The notes below the pieces were generated by a model that saw nothing but the letters and a program-made list of their open reading frames with translations, made no database searches and was not told the DNA's origin. Below are positions 24,166 to 32,200 of a DNA stretch of 42,969 bases, one piece after another; position 1 is the stretch's first letter, and each line of letters starts with the position of its first letter. Position numbers and translations under genes: made by a program. The DNA is from Oscillospiraceae bacterium. GTDB taxonomy: Bacteria; Bacillota; Clostridia; Oscillospirales; Oscillospiraceae. The stretch lies in the NCBI GenBank assembly GCA_015067765.1, contig SVLV01000013.1:1-42969 (forward strand). Direction: 5' to 3'.

Positions 24166-24403
24166 TTACCAGCGGATATCCACCCAGAGGGCGCAGAAGC
24201 TCTCACCGGTTTTCTCGTATTTCACACGGCAGCCTCCCCAGGCCTGCCAAATGGTCTCTTTGAGCTGCTCCAGCTGCACTGTTTTGAGTAAGAGGGAACG
24301 GAATCCCAGCTCATCCAGTCTCTGCTGCAGTGCCGCACAGAATGCCGGCACCCTTTATGGCCTGCACACAGGCCTCCAGTCGCTGTTCATTCAACTGATA
24401 CAC
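24166..24403 (-). pseudogene. Possible frameshifted small gene between plsX and acpP
   Basis: Two overlapping minus-strand frames look like halves of one protein of about 80 residues. From a GTG at 24401-24403 one frame reads VYQLNEQRLEACVQAIKGAG. A one-base shift near the AAAGGG run (about 24352-24357) joins it to a second frame starting PAFCAALQQRLDELGF and ending WVDIRW at 24166. The second frame alone has only a GTG start with no usable ribosome binding site. I do not recognise the product. It may be a relic, a sequencing error, or a chance pair of frames. Confidence 0.35.
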
Positions 24404-24430
24404 GGGAGGGATCGCTCCCGTGTATCAGTT
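24393..24430. repeat. 16-base perfect inverted repeat between plsX and acpP
   Basis: Arms 24393-24408 and 24415-24430 pair perfectly around a six-base loop (GGATCG). No U-tract follows on either strand, so it is not a typical terminator. It starts 26 bases past the plsX stop and overlaps the proposed start of the decayed ORF. Confidence 0.7.
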
Positions 24431-24456
24431 CATCCGCAAAGCTGATAGGTCGCCTC

Positions 24457-25479
24457 TCATTCCCTGTCGATCCTCATCAGATCCACATTCTTCTCGATAT
24501 CGGCGATGAAGCCGCTCTCTGCAAAGCTCTTGGCCTGACCCATAGCATTTTCAATGGCCTCAGCATTGGAGGAGCCGTGGGCCTTGATGACCGGCTTGGA
24601 GATACCGATAAAGGCTGTGCCGCCCACCTTGTTGGGATCCACCATTGCCTTAAACTCGTTGATGCCGGGCATCACCAACAGTGCCGCCAGCTTGGTCAGC
24701 AGATTCTTCTTGAAGATACCCTTCAGCTTGGAACCGGCAAGAGAACCCACACCTTCAATGCTCTTGAGCATGATGTTGCCGGAGAAGCCGTCGGTAACAA
24801 TCACATCGCAACCGCCCTTGATGGCCTCTTTTGCTTCAATGTTGCCGATGAAATTCATATGGCCAGCCTCGCCCGCCTTGCGCAGCAGCGCCAAGGTCTC
24901 CTTCTGCAGATCCGTTCCCTTGGAATCCTCTGCGCCGATGTTCAGCAGACCTACGCGGGGATTCTCCATCCCCAGCATGCGCTTGGCATAGTAATTGCCC
25001 AGATAGGCAAACTGCACCAGATACTCCGGCGTACACTCGGCATTGGCGCCGCAGTCCACCAGCACAGCCTTACCCGTGGTAGTGGGGATCACAGGTGCCA
25101 TGGCGGCGCGGCGGATGCCCCGCACGCGCTTGGTCACCAGCGTAGCTCCGGTCAGCAACGCGCCGGTGGAACCTGCCGAGACAAAGGCATCTCCCTGACC
25201 GTCCCGCAGCATGTTCAGTCCCACTGCCATGGAGGAGTCCTTCTTCTTGCGGAACACCGTGGCCGGATCATCCTCCATATCCACCACCTCTGAGGCATGT
25301 GCGATCTCAATACCCTTGGGCAGCGTCTTCTCCCCGCAGGCCTCCAGTGCCCGCAGAATGGCTGTGGTATCACCGGTCAGGACCACATCCACACCCCAGC
25401 GTTTCTGGCCGGACAGGGCTCCCTTCACGATCTCCAGAGGGGCGTGATCGCCGCCCATTGCATCCAGAATGATTTTCAT
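24457..25479 (-). CDS. plsX: Phosphate acyltransferase PlsX
   Basis: A 340-residue cytosolic enzyme making acyl phosphate from acyl-ACP, the first committed donor for phosphatidic acid synthesis with PlsY. The family's first block is evident (ILDAMGGDHAP at residues 4-14), and further blocks read GNIEAKEAIKGGCDVIVTDGFSGN and GISKPVIKAHGSSN. The start overlaps the trmFO stop by four bases (ATGA), showing coupling. acpP, encoding its substrate carrier, follows. Confidence 0.97.
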   Translation of the reverse strand: MKIILDAMGGDHAPLEIVKGALSGQKRWGVDVVLTGDTTAILRALEACGEKTLPKGIEIAHASEVVDMEDDPATVFRKKKDSSMAVGLNMLRDGQGDAFVSAGSTGALLTGATLVTKRVRGIRRAAMAPVIPTTTGKAVLVDCGANAECTPEYLVQFAYLGNYYAKRMLGMENPRVGLLNIGAEDSKGTDLQKETLALLRKAGEAGHMNFIGNIEAKEAIKGGCDVIVTDGFSGNIMLKSIEGVGSLAGSKLKGIFKKNLLTKLAALLVMPGINEFKAMVDPNKVGGTAFIGISKPVIKAHGSSNAEAIENAMGQAKSFAESGFIADIEKNVDLMRIDRE

Positions 25480-26789
25480 TGAGACAATACCTCCTCCCGC
25501 AGCGCATCGATGATGGCCAACGACCGCTGACTCAGTTCCGCATTCTTGTTGCGTTTTCCCTTTACCTTATATCCCAACGGGGGCATGATGCCGAAGTTGA
25601 TATTCATGGGCTGGAATACGCCCACAGATTCGTTGCACACATACAGACCCAGTGCACCGATGGCCGTCTCCCTGGGGAAATCCACCGGGGGTTTCCCCGC
25701 CAGGCGGCGCGCCAGCTCCACTGCGGCCAAAAAGCCCGAGGCACAGGATTCCACATAGCCCTCCACACCGGTCATCTGCCCGGCAAAGGTGATGCGCGGC
25801 TGGCTTCTGAGCCGATAATACCGGTCCAGCAGCCGGGGGCTGTCCAGATAGGTATTGCGGTGCATCACACCGTAACGCAGGAAGTGGGCATTGCGCAGTG
25901 CAGGGATCATGGTGAACACCCGCTTCTGCTCCGGCCACTTCAGGTGGGTCTGGAACCCCACCAGATTATAGATGGTGCCATCGGCATTGTCCTTGCGCAG
26001 CTGCACCACCGCATAGGGGTCCCGTCCCGTCTTGGGATCCGGCAGGCCCTTGGGCTTCAGCGGGCCGAAACGCAGAGTATCCTCCCCGCGGCGGGCCATC
26101 ACCTCCACAGGCATGCAGCCCTCAAAGACCTGTCCATCCTCAAAGCCGTGGACCTCCGCCTCCTGTGCCTGGATCAGTTCCTGCCAGAAAGTGCGGTACT
26201 CCTCCTCGCTCATGGGGCAGTTGATATAGTCGGGCGTGCCCTTATCGTAACGGGAGGCAAAATAGGCGCTGTCCATATCCACACTTTCAAAGGATACCAG
26301 CGGTGCTGCCGCATCAAAGAAATTCAAGGTGCTCTTCTCCGCGTCAAACAGTTCCAGCAACCGCTGCGCCAGCGCATCGGAGGTCAGCGGACCGGAGGCC
26401 ACGATAACTTCCCCCTCCGGGAGATCTGTCACTTCGCCCTCCACCACCGTGATGTTGGGGTGGCTGCGGATCTGCTCTGTCACCATCCGGGCAAAGCCGT
26501 GACGGTCCACCGCCAGCGCGCCGCCTGCCGGCACTGCCGTGGCATCGGCGCAGCGGATGATGAGGCTGTCCAGCCGCCGCAGTTCCTCCTTCAACAGGCC
26601 TACCGCGTTTTCCAGACCGGCACCCCGCAGAGAATTGGAGCAGCACAGCTCAGCAAAATATTCCGTTTCATGGGCGGGCGTTTTCTTCACCGGCTTCATC
26701 TCCCGCAGCGTCACCTGGATGCCGCGCTGGGCCAACTGCCAGGCAGCCTCACTGCCGGCCAGACCCGCTCCGATCACTGTTACATGCAT
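25476..26789 (-). CDS. trmFO: tRNA m5U54 methyltransferase, folate-dependent (TrmFO)
   Basis: A 437-residue flavoprotein that methylates U54 of tRNAs using methylene-tetrahydrofolate. The N-terminal FAD motif is IGAGLAGSEAAWQLA, and the GidA-related core includes CSNSLRGAGLENAVGLLKEEL, which holds a conserved catalytic-region cysteine. The C-terminal YVCNESVGVFQPMNINFGIMP region is typical. It sits three bases after topA and overlaps plsX, in the dprA-topA-trmFO order common in Firmicutes. Confidence 0.97.
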   Translation of the reverse strand: MHVTVIGAGLAGSEAAWQLAQRGIQVTLREMKPVKKTPAHETEYFAELCCSNSLRGAGLENAVGLLKEELRRLDSLIIRCADATAVPAGGALAVDRHGFARMVTEQIRSHPNITVVEGEVTDLPEGEVIVASGPLTSDALAQRLLELFDAEKSTLNFFDAAAPLVSFESVDMDSAYFASRYDKGTPDYINCPMSEEEYRTFWQELIQAQEAEVHGFEDGQVFEGCMPVEVMARRGEDTLRFGPLKPKGLPDPKTGRDPYAVVQLRKDNADGTIYNLVGFQTHLKWPEQKRVFTMIPALRNAHFLRYGVMHRNTYLDSPRLLDRYYRLRSQPRITFAGQMTGVEGYVESCASGFLAAVELARRLAGKPPVDFPRETAIGALGLYVCNESVGVFQPMNINFGIMPPLGYKVKGKRNKNAELSQRSLAIIDALREEVLSQ

Positions 26790-26792
26790 AGC

Positions 26793-29075
26793 TTATTCCT
26801 CAACCGTTTTCTTGGCGGCAGATTTCTTTGTGGTTGCCTTTTTTGCAGCCGACTTTTTGGCAGCAGGCTTCTTGGCAGCAGGTTTCTTGGTCGTACTCTT
26901 CTCTGCCGTCTCCTCCCCGGAGGCCGGCTTCTTGGGATAGCCGCGTTTCTCCTCCGGCAGGAAGTTGGAACACTCTGCATTGATGCAGAAGGGCTTCTTG
27001 AATCCGCGGCCGGACTTCTTGAACATAGTCTTTCCGCAAACGGGACAATCATCCTTCACCGGCACATCCCAGGTCATAAAGTCGCAGCGTGCGCTCTCAT
27101 CGGCGCTGCTGAGCCGATCGCAGCAATAATAGGTGTACTGCTTGCCGCTCTTCTTGCTGATACCGGTGCGCTTCATCAGCCGGCCCTCACACTTGGGGCA
27201 GCGGCCGGGCATCTGGATCACCAGCGGTTTGGTGAAGGTGCACTCGGGATAGCCGGGGCAAGCCAGAAAACGGCCGAAGCGGCCGGACTTGACCACCATG
27301 TTTCTGCCGCAGATATCGCAGACTTCCTCGCTGACCTCATCCGGCACCTTCAGGTAAACACCCTCCATGTCCTTCTCCACCTGGGTCAGGTTCTCACGGA
27401 AGGGGCCATAGAACTGGCGCAGCAGATCCTTCCAGGGCATCTTACCCTCCTCCACCTCATCCAGCTGGTCCTCCATGCGGGCGGTGAATTTCACATCCAC
27501 GATGCTCTGGAATCTTTGGCACATAAGGTCATTGACCACCTCTCCCAGAGGGGTCATGCGCAGGTATTTGCCCTCCTTCACCACATACTCACGGTCCAGA
27601 ATCGTGGACACGGTGGGGGCATAGGTGGAAGGGCGGCCGATGCCGTTCTCCTCCATGGTACGGATGAGGGTGGCATCGGTAAAGCGGGCGGGGGGCTGGG
27701 TGAAGTGCTGCTGGGACTGGAACTTCTCCAGCTCCACCACTTCTCCCTCATGCAGTTCCGGCAGAGCGGGCTCCCGCTCCTCCTTCTCCTCGTCCCGGCT
27801 CTCCTCATAGACGGCGGTATAGCCGGCGAACTTCAGGCTGCTGGCACTGGCACGGAAGGCATGGTCTGCAGCCATCACTTCCACATTGACGCTGTCATAG
27901 ACAGCATTGGACATCTGGCTTGCCAAAAAGCGGCTCCAGATCAGGCGGTACAGGCGGTACTGCTCACCCGTCAGATCCCCCTTCACCATCTCGGGGGTCA
28001 GTGCCACATTACTGGGACGGATGGCCTCGTGGGCATCCTGCGCACCGGCCTTCGCCTTATACTGGCGGAAGGTCTCGGGGCGGTAGGCGGCGCCATAGCG
28101 GCTGTCGATCAGCTGCCGGGCCTCCTGCTGTGCCTCCTCCGAAATACGCAGGGAATCGGTACGCATATAGGTGATCAGACCCACGGCGCCCTCACCGGTG
28201 ATATCCACGCCCTCATACAGTTGCTGGGCGATGGCCATGGTGCGGCGGGGGGTCATATTCAGCTTGCGGGATGCCTCCTGCTGCAGGGTGGAGGTGGTAA
28301 AGGGGGGCGAGGGAGAGCGCTGCTTATCGGCCCGCTTGACACTCTTCACAGCAAAGGGCACCTGCTCCAGCTCCCGCTGGATGGCCTGTACCTCCTCCTG
28401 AGAGGCGGGCTCATACTTCTTTCCGTTCTTGCCGTAGTAATGGGTCTGGAAGGGCAGCCCTGCATCATTCTTCAGCAGAGCATCCAGTGTCCAGTATTCC
28501 TGCGGCACAAAATCGCGGATCTCCTTCTCCCGATCTGCCACCAGATGCATAGCAGCGGACTGCACGCGTCCGGCAGACAGACCTCTGCGGATCTTCTTCC
28601 ACAGCAGAGGGGAGAGCTGATAGCCCACAATGCGGTCCAGAATACGGCGGGCCTGCTGGGCATCCACCAGATCCTGGTCGATGCTGCGGGGCGCCGCAAT
28701 GCTCTCGGTGACCACCTTGCGGGTAATTTCATTAAAGGTAACGCGGCGGGTCTTCTCATCCGGCAGCTCCAGCAGATGCTGCAGGTGCCAGCTGATGGCC
28801 TCGCCCTCACGGTCCGGGTCGGTGGCCAGATACACGGTGGTACTCTTCTCCGCCGACTGCTTCAGATCCCGGATAATATCTTCCTTGCCCTTAATGGGGC
28901 GGTAATTGGGGGTAAAATCATCGTCCACATCCACGCCGATCACGCTCTTGGGCAGATCGCGCAGATGGCCCATGCAGGCCTTTACCTCGTAATCCTTCCC
29001 CAGATACTTGCCAATGGTCTTTGCCTTGGCCGGGGACTCCACGATCACCAGGTTTTTCACAGCCCTCTTTGCCAT
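26793..29075 (-). CDS. topA: DNA topoisomerase I
   Basis: A 760-residue type IA topoisomerase that relaxes negative supercoils. The TOPRIM domain is at residues 8-125 (IVESPAKAK; ATDPDREGEAI), and the active-site tyrosine is Tyr303 in GLITYMRTDS. Three C4 zinc ribbons follow from about residue 590: starting CDICGRN, CPKCEGR and CPVCGKT. The last 30 or so residues are a Lys/Ala tail built on KKPAAKK-like repeats, similar to histone H1 tails and likely to bind DNA nonspecifically. ATG follows AAGGAG; dprA ends 14 bases upstream. Confidence 0.97.
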   Translation of the reverse strand: MAKRAVKNLVIVESPAKAKTIGKYLGKDYEVKACMGHLRDLPKSVIGVDVDDDFTPNYRPIKGKEDIIRDLKQSAEKSTTVYLATDPDREGEAISWHLQHLLELPDEKTRRVTFNEITRKVVTESIAAPRSIDQDLVDAQQARRILDRIVGYQLSPLLWKKIRRGLSAGRVQSAAMHLVADREKEIRDFVPQEYWTLDALLKNDAGLPFQTHYYGKNGKKYEPASQEEVQAIQRELEQVPFAVKSVKRADKQRSPSPPFTTSTLQQEASRKLNMTPRRTMAIAQQLYEGVDITGEGAVGLITYMRTDSLRISEEAQQEARQLIDSRYGAAYRPETFRQYKAKAGAQDAHEAIRPSNVALTPEMVKGDLTGEQYRLYRLIWSRFLASQMSNAVYDSVNVEVMAADHAFRASASSLKFAGYTAVYEESRDEEKEEREPALPELHEGEVVELEKFQSQQHFTQPPARFTDATLIRTMEENGIGRPSTYAPTVSTILDREYVVKEGKYLRMTPLGEVVNDLMCQRFQSIVDVKFTARMEDQLDEVEEGKMPWKDLLRQFYGPFRENLTQVEKDMEGVYLKVPDEVSEEVCDICGRNMVVKSGRFGRFLACPGYPECTFTKPLVIQMPGRCPKCEGRLMKRTGISKKSGKQYTYYCCDRLSSADESARCDFMTWDVPVKDDCPVCGKTMFKKSGRGFKKPFCINAECSNFLPEEKRGYPKKPASGEETAEKSTTKKPAAKKPAAKKSAAKKATTKKSAAKKTVEE

Positions 29076-29089
29076 ATCTTCCTACTCCT

Positions 29090-30289
29090 TTATTCCTGTA
29101 TCTCCACGACCCGCAGAAAGCTTCTGGCTCCCTGCCGGCACACCATTCCATTGATCTCCAACACCGTCAGTGCCGCCAGCACCCGCTGCACCGGCAGTTC
29201 TGTCGCCTCTGCCACATCATCTGTCAGACGGGCCTGAACACTGTCCAGCGCCTGCAGCACCAGCAGCTGATCCTCTGTCAGCTCCTGCCGCTGAGATGCC
29301 GTCAAAACCGGCAGCGACGGAGTGGGTTCCTCTTTCTGCACCGGGGTTGTTTCTTCGACAACCTGTTCCGGTTTCACTGCCGGTATCTTTCCCCGCTGCC
29401 GACGCAGTTTATGGGGAAAACGGCTCTGATATTCCCGCAGAATGTCCCAACTCTCCTGCACCAGGCCCGCGCCTTCCCGGATCAGTTGGTTGCAGCCTGC
29501 GCTCTCCTTGACTCCCACCGGGCCCGGAACGGCAAAGACATCGCGTCCCTGTTCCAATGCGATCCCGGCTGTGATCAAGGCGCCGCTCTTCTCACCGGCC
29601 TCCACCACCAATGTTGCAAGGCTCAAGCCGCTGATGATGCGGTTGCGCTCCGGGAAATGATGGGGCAGCGGACGGGTTCCCGGCGGATACTCCGACAAAA
29701 GAACACCTGTGGCCGCAATGTCCTCATAGAGGTCGCGGTTCTCCTGGGGATAGATCACATCCACACCGCCGCCTAAAACAGCTGCAGTGAATCCTCCGGC
29801 ACGCAGGGCGCCGCGATGGGCAGCCGCGTCGATTCCCTTGGCCAGGCCGGAAACCACCAGCGCTCCCTGCCGGCTCATATCAAAGCAAAGCTTTTCTGCC
29901 GTGCTGATGCCATAAGGGGTACAGGTTCTGGTTCCCACCACGGAGACCACCGCCTCCTCATCAAACAGCGGCATCTTTCCTCTGCCGAAGAGCAGGATCG
30001 GCGGCTCAAAAATGTTGCGCAACCGGCTGGGATAGGCCGCATCCTGCATGGTAATCAGGAACTGCCCCTCCCGGGCACAGTCCTCCAGCACCTGCTCCGC
30101 CCGGCCCAAAGACCGGTCGGTCAGTTTCTGCTGCTGGGAATCGGTGATCCCCTCCACCAGCCGCAGCTGGCCGGGATCGGCATAATAGATATCCTCCGGA
30201 GAGGCAAAATGGGAAAGCAGCAGCAACTTGCTGCGATCCGTGAGACCCGGCAGTGTCGCCAGCCATACCCAGTATTTCAATGCTGCCAT
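29090..30289 (-). CDS. dprA: DNA processing protein DprA
   Basis: A 399-residue protein that binds incoming single-stranded DNA and loads RecA during transformation. The Rossmann-like core shows SVVGTRTCTPYG at about residues 115-126, GLAKGIDAAAHRGAL and GCNQLIREGAGLV. An N-terminal helix-hairpin domain precedes it, and a C-terminal winged helix (TEDQLLVLQALDSV to the end) follows a Pro/Glu-rich linker. With comF near the other end of the window this hints at a natural transformation potential, but both genes occur widely in non-competent clostridia. Confidence 0.95.
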   Translation of the reverse strand: MAALKYWVWLATLPGLTDRSKLLLLSHFASPEDIYYADPGQLRLVEGITDSQQQKLTDRSLGRAEQVLEDCAREGQFLITMQDAAYPSRLRNIFEPPILLFGRGKMPLFDEEAVVSVVGTRTCTPYGISTAEKLCFDMSRQGALVVSGLAKGIDAAAHRGALRAGGFTAAVLGGGVDVIYPQENRDLYEDIAATGVLLSEYPPGTRPLPHHFPERNRIISGLSLATLVVEAGEKSGALITAGIALEQGRDVFAVPGPVGVKESAGCNQLIREGAGLVQESWDILREYQSRFPHKLRRQRGKIPAVKPEQVVEETTPVQKEEPTPSLPVLTASQRQELTEDQLLVLQALDSVQARLTDDVAEATELPVQRVLAALTVLEINGMVCRQGARSFLRVVEIQE

Positions 30290-30314
30290 GTGTCTTTCCC
30301 CCTCTCTTTTTCGA

Positions 30315-31070
30315 TCAACGATAGGCTTCCCACAATAACACTGCTGCGGCGATCGCCGCGTTCAGCGATTCACAGCGCTCGGACATAGGGATCCGGATGG
30401 TGCGGTCACACAGAGCCAGCACCTGATCGCACAGGCCGCGGCCTTCACTGCCGATGGCCAGTGCCGCCCGGCTGCAATCCACCTGACGGGCATCCAGTGT
30501 ATCTTCCCGCAGTGCCGCACCGTACAGCGGCAGTCCCTCCGCCTGCAGCAGCGCTTTCAGCTGCTCTGCCTCACAGGACCAGACAGGTCTGCGAAATACC
30601 GCACCCATGGAGGAGCGCACCGTCTTGGGACTGTAGGGATCCGCACAACCCGGCAGCAGAAACAGGCCGTCACACTCGAAGGCATCCAGTGTCCGCAGGA
30701 TAGTGCCTACATTGCCGGGATCCTGTACCCCGTCCAGCACCATATAGCGTGCACCCTCCAGCCGCTGCGGCAGTTCCTGCCGGGGCAGCCGGCAGGTAAA
30801 CAGAACGCCCTGGGGGGTTTTCATGGGGGAGATGGATGCCATCACATCCCCAGGCACCACCACAAGGCGCACACCCTGCCCAAGTTCCGGAAGATCCATC
30901 TGCTCCGTGCACACCACCGTCTGCACCGGCGCATGCCAGCGCAGGGCTTCAAGCAACAGTTTGGGGCTGTCACACAGGTACTCCCCCTGCTGCCGGCGAT
31001 AGCTGCCGGAGGAGGCCAACTTCCGGATATGCGTCATCAGGGGATTGCTGCGGCTGGTGATTTTCTCCAT
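30315..31070 (-). CDS. TrmH/SpoU family RNA 2'-O-methyltransferase
   Basis: A 251-residue SPOUT methyltransferase. The three family motifs are present: DPGNVGTILRT, AIGSEGRGL and IPMSERCESLNAAIAAAVLL, which form the knotted SAM site. An N-terminal RNA-binding domain starts with the helix TSRSNPLMTHIRKLASS, as in 23S rRNA methyltransferases of the RlmB group. The exact target nucleotide is not readable. AGGAGG lies upstream of the ATG. It has a good promoter and starts a run with dprA, topA and trmFO. Confidence 0.93.
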   Translation of the reverse strand: MEKITSRSNPLMTHIRKLASSGSYRRQQGEYLCDSPKLLLEALRWHAPVQTVVCTEQMDLPELGQGVRLVVVPGDVMASISPMKTPQGVLFTCRLPRQELPQRLEGARYMVLDGVQDPGNVGTILRTLDAFECDGLFLLPGCADPYSPKTVRSSMGAVFRRPVWSCEAEQLKALLQAEGLPLYGAALREDTLDARQVDCSRAALAIGSEGRGLCDQVLALCDRTIRIPMSERCESLNAAIAAAVLLWEAYR

Positions 31071-31130
31071 GTTGTCCTCCTCTCTCTGCTCCTATACCTA
31101 TTTAATGTGCAGACATAGTTTTGTTAGCCT

Positions 31131-31159
31131 ATCATATATCAGGTTTTTTGAAAAGTCAA
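31131..31159 (-). promoter_or_regulatory. Promoter of the TrmH-dprA-topA-trmFO-plsX run
   Basis: TTGACT (31154-31159) and TATGAT (31131-31136) are 17 bases apart on the minus strand. It lies about 60 bases upstream of the first start codon. Confidence 0.75.
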
Positions 31160-31220
31160 CGAAGGGGGGAAATTTTTTAAAAACCCACTCCATTTCCTCC
31201 CCCAACATCTCAAAAACAGA

Positions 31221-31248
31221 GAAAACCGGGCTGCAGATCGCAGCCCGG
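31221..31248 (-). terminator. Terminator after the SAM methyltransferase gene
   Basis: A 9-base stem (31226-31234 with 31240-31248) with a five-base loop, followed on the minus strand by TTTTC. The rest of 31071-31292 holds the promoter listed and AT-rich sequence with nothing else recognised. Confidence 0.75.
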
Positions 31249-31292
31249 CCTGAATGGATGGGTGATCCGCGGAATCGATTCTCCGCAGATGG

Positions 31293-32048
31293 TTATTTCT
31301 TTGCAAGAACAATGGGCTGATAGAAGCCCGTCTCCTCCGGGAATTTCCAGAGAACCTCTTTGCAGCCGCTTGCATACAGCAACTCTGTCAGTTCCTCCCG
31401 GCGCACCGTCCTGTAGGCACAGTCGAACTTACTGACCTGCAATGTCTCCTGATCATCGATGATGTACTGGGTCAGCTGGTAGTGCTCCCCCTCCCAGTTC
31501 CATATCTGGAAGGATACCCGTCTCCCTTTCTCCGTCTCATGGATATAGGGAGGGGAATAGGGCGGCTTATCCAAAAGCAGCGCATCATAGTCCCGGATGC
31601 TGGCCACAAACATGCCGTCCGCCGCCACACGGTCCGCGATGCTCCTTACCGCCGCCTTCAGATCCTCACCGGTCAGCATATGCGGCAACGCATTGTCCAT
31701 GCAGATCACCAGATCAAACTGCTCCGGAAAACTCTCCGACAGGACGCGGAAATCTGCATGCTCAAACCGGATCTTCACCCGGTTCTCCTCTGCGCGCTTT
31801 TCCGCTTCCGCCAGTTCCTCCCGGCTGATGTCCGAGGCCGTGACACAGTACCCCCGGGCCGCCAGACCAATGGCCTGTGTGCCGATTCCGCAGGCACAGT
31901 CGAGAACGGCGGCCGTCTTGTCAAACCCATTGTCTGCAAACAGCTTCTCCAGGATTTCGGCCTGCTCCTGCGTGGTAGCCTGCCAGTCAAAAAACAGCTT
32001 GTCATACTGGGCGGCCATGTTATCGTAAAAAGACTGTATGATGTCCAT
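31293..32048 (-). CDS. Class I SAM-dependent methyltransferase, substrate unknown
   Basis: A 251-residue single-domain methyltransferase. Motif I is VLDCACGIGTQAIGLAARG (about residues 48-66), the acidic residue of motif II is in VTASDIS, and motif IV reads DLVICMDNALPHM. The overall pattern, including the N-terminal YDNMAAQYDKLFFDW, is similar to small-molecule methyltransferases of the glycine/sarcosine N-methyltransferase group, but the similarity is general and the substrate cannot be called. ATG has AAGGAG upstream. It has its own promoter and terminator and stands alone. Confidence 0.88.
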   Translation of the reverse strand: MDIIQSFYDNMAAQYDKLFFDWQATTQEQAEILEKLFADNGFDKTAAVLDCACGIGTQAIGLAARGYCVTASDISREELAEAEKRAEENRVKIRFEHADFRVLSESFPEQFDLVICMDNALPHMLTGEDLKAAVRSIADRVAADGMFVASIRDYDALLLDKPPYSPPYIHETEKGRRVSFQIWNWEGEHYQLTQYIIDDQETLQVSKFDCAYRTVRREELTELLYASGCKEVLWKFPEETGFYQPIVLAKK

Positions 32049-32088
32049 GTTCCTTTGCTCCTTTGCATTTCAAAGCGACTTACTCTGC

Positions 32089-32117
32089 ATGATACCACGA
32101 AATGGCCGATTCTGCAA
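32089..32117 (-). promoter_or_regulatory. Promoter of the SAM methyltransferase gene
   Basis: TTGCAG (32112-32117) and TATCAT (32089-32094) stand 17 bases apart. The -35 touches the end of the preceding terminator hairpin. Confidence 0.65.
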
Positions 32118-32154
32118 CAACAGGCACGGCAGCCGGAGCTGCCGTGCCTGTTGT
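32117..32154 (-). terminator. Hairpin terminator after the P-type ATPase gene
   Basis: A perfect 17-base stem (32117-32133 with 32138-32154) with a four-base loop. The following minus-strand sequence is TTGCAG, so there is no U-run; the stem itself is very strong. Confidence 0.6.
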
Positions 32155-32200
32155 CAATGGAGAGTATAGCGGCCTTCCTCCACAGAGGAGGGTCATGAAT

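Noticed and set aside
25479-29237. A 1252-codon open frame on the plus strand opposite trmFO and topA
   Set aside because: It lies wholly antisense to two well-recognised genes. Its product is rich in His, Gln and Leu with no domain, as expected of a shadow frame in GC-rich coding DNA.
31071-31220. A 31-codon leader peptide on the minus strand (start near 31189) before the TrmH-type gene
   Set aside because: The purine box is too close to its ATG, the frame overlaps the main promoter, and the composition is that of AT-rich spacer.
31293-32048. Glycine/sarcosine N-methyltransferase feeding the glycine reductase island
   Set aside because: Only the general class I methyltransferase motifs are visible, and the gene is 22 kb away with its own promoter. 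Substrate cannot be assigned.
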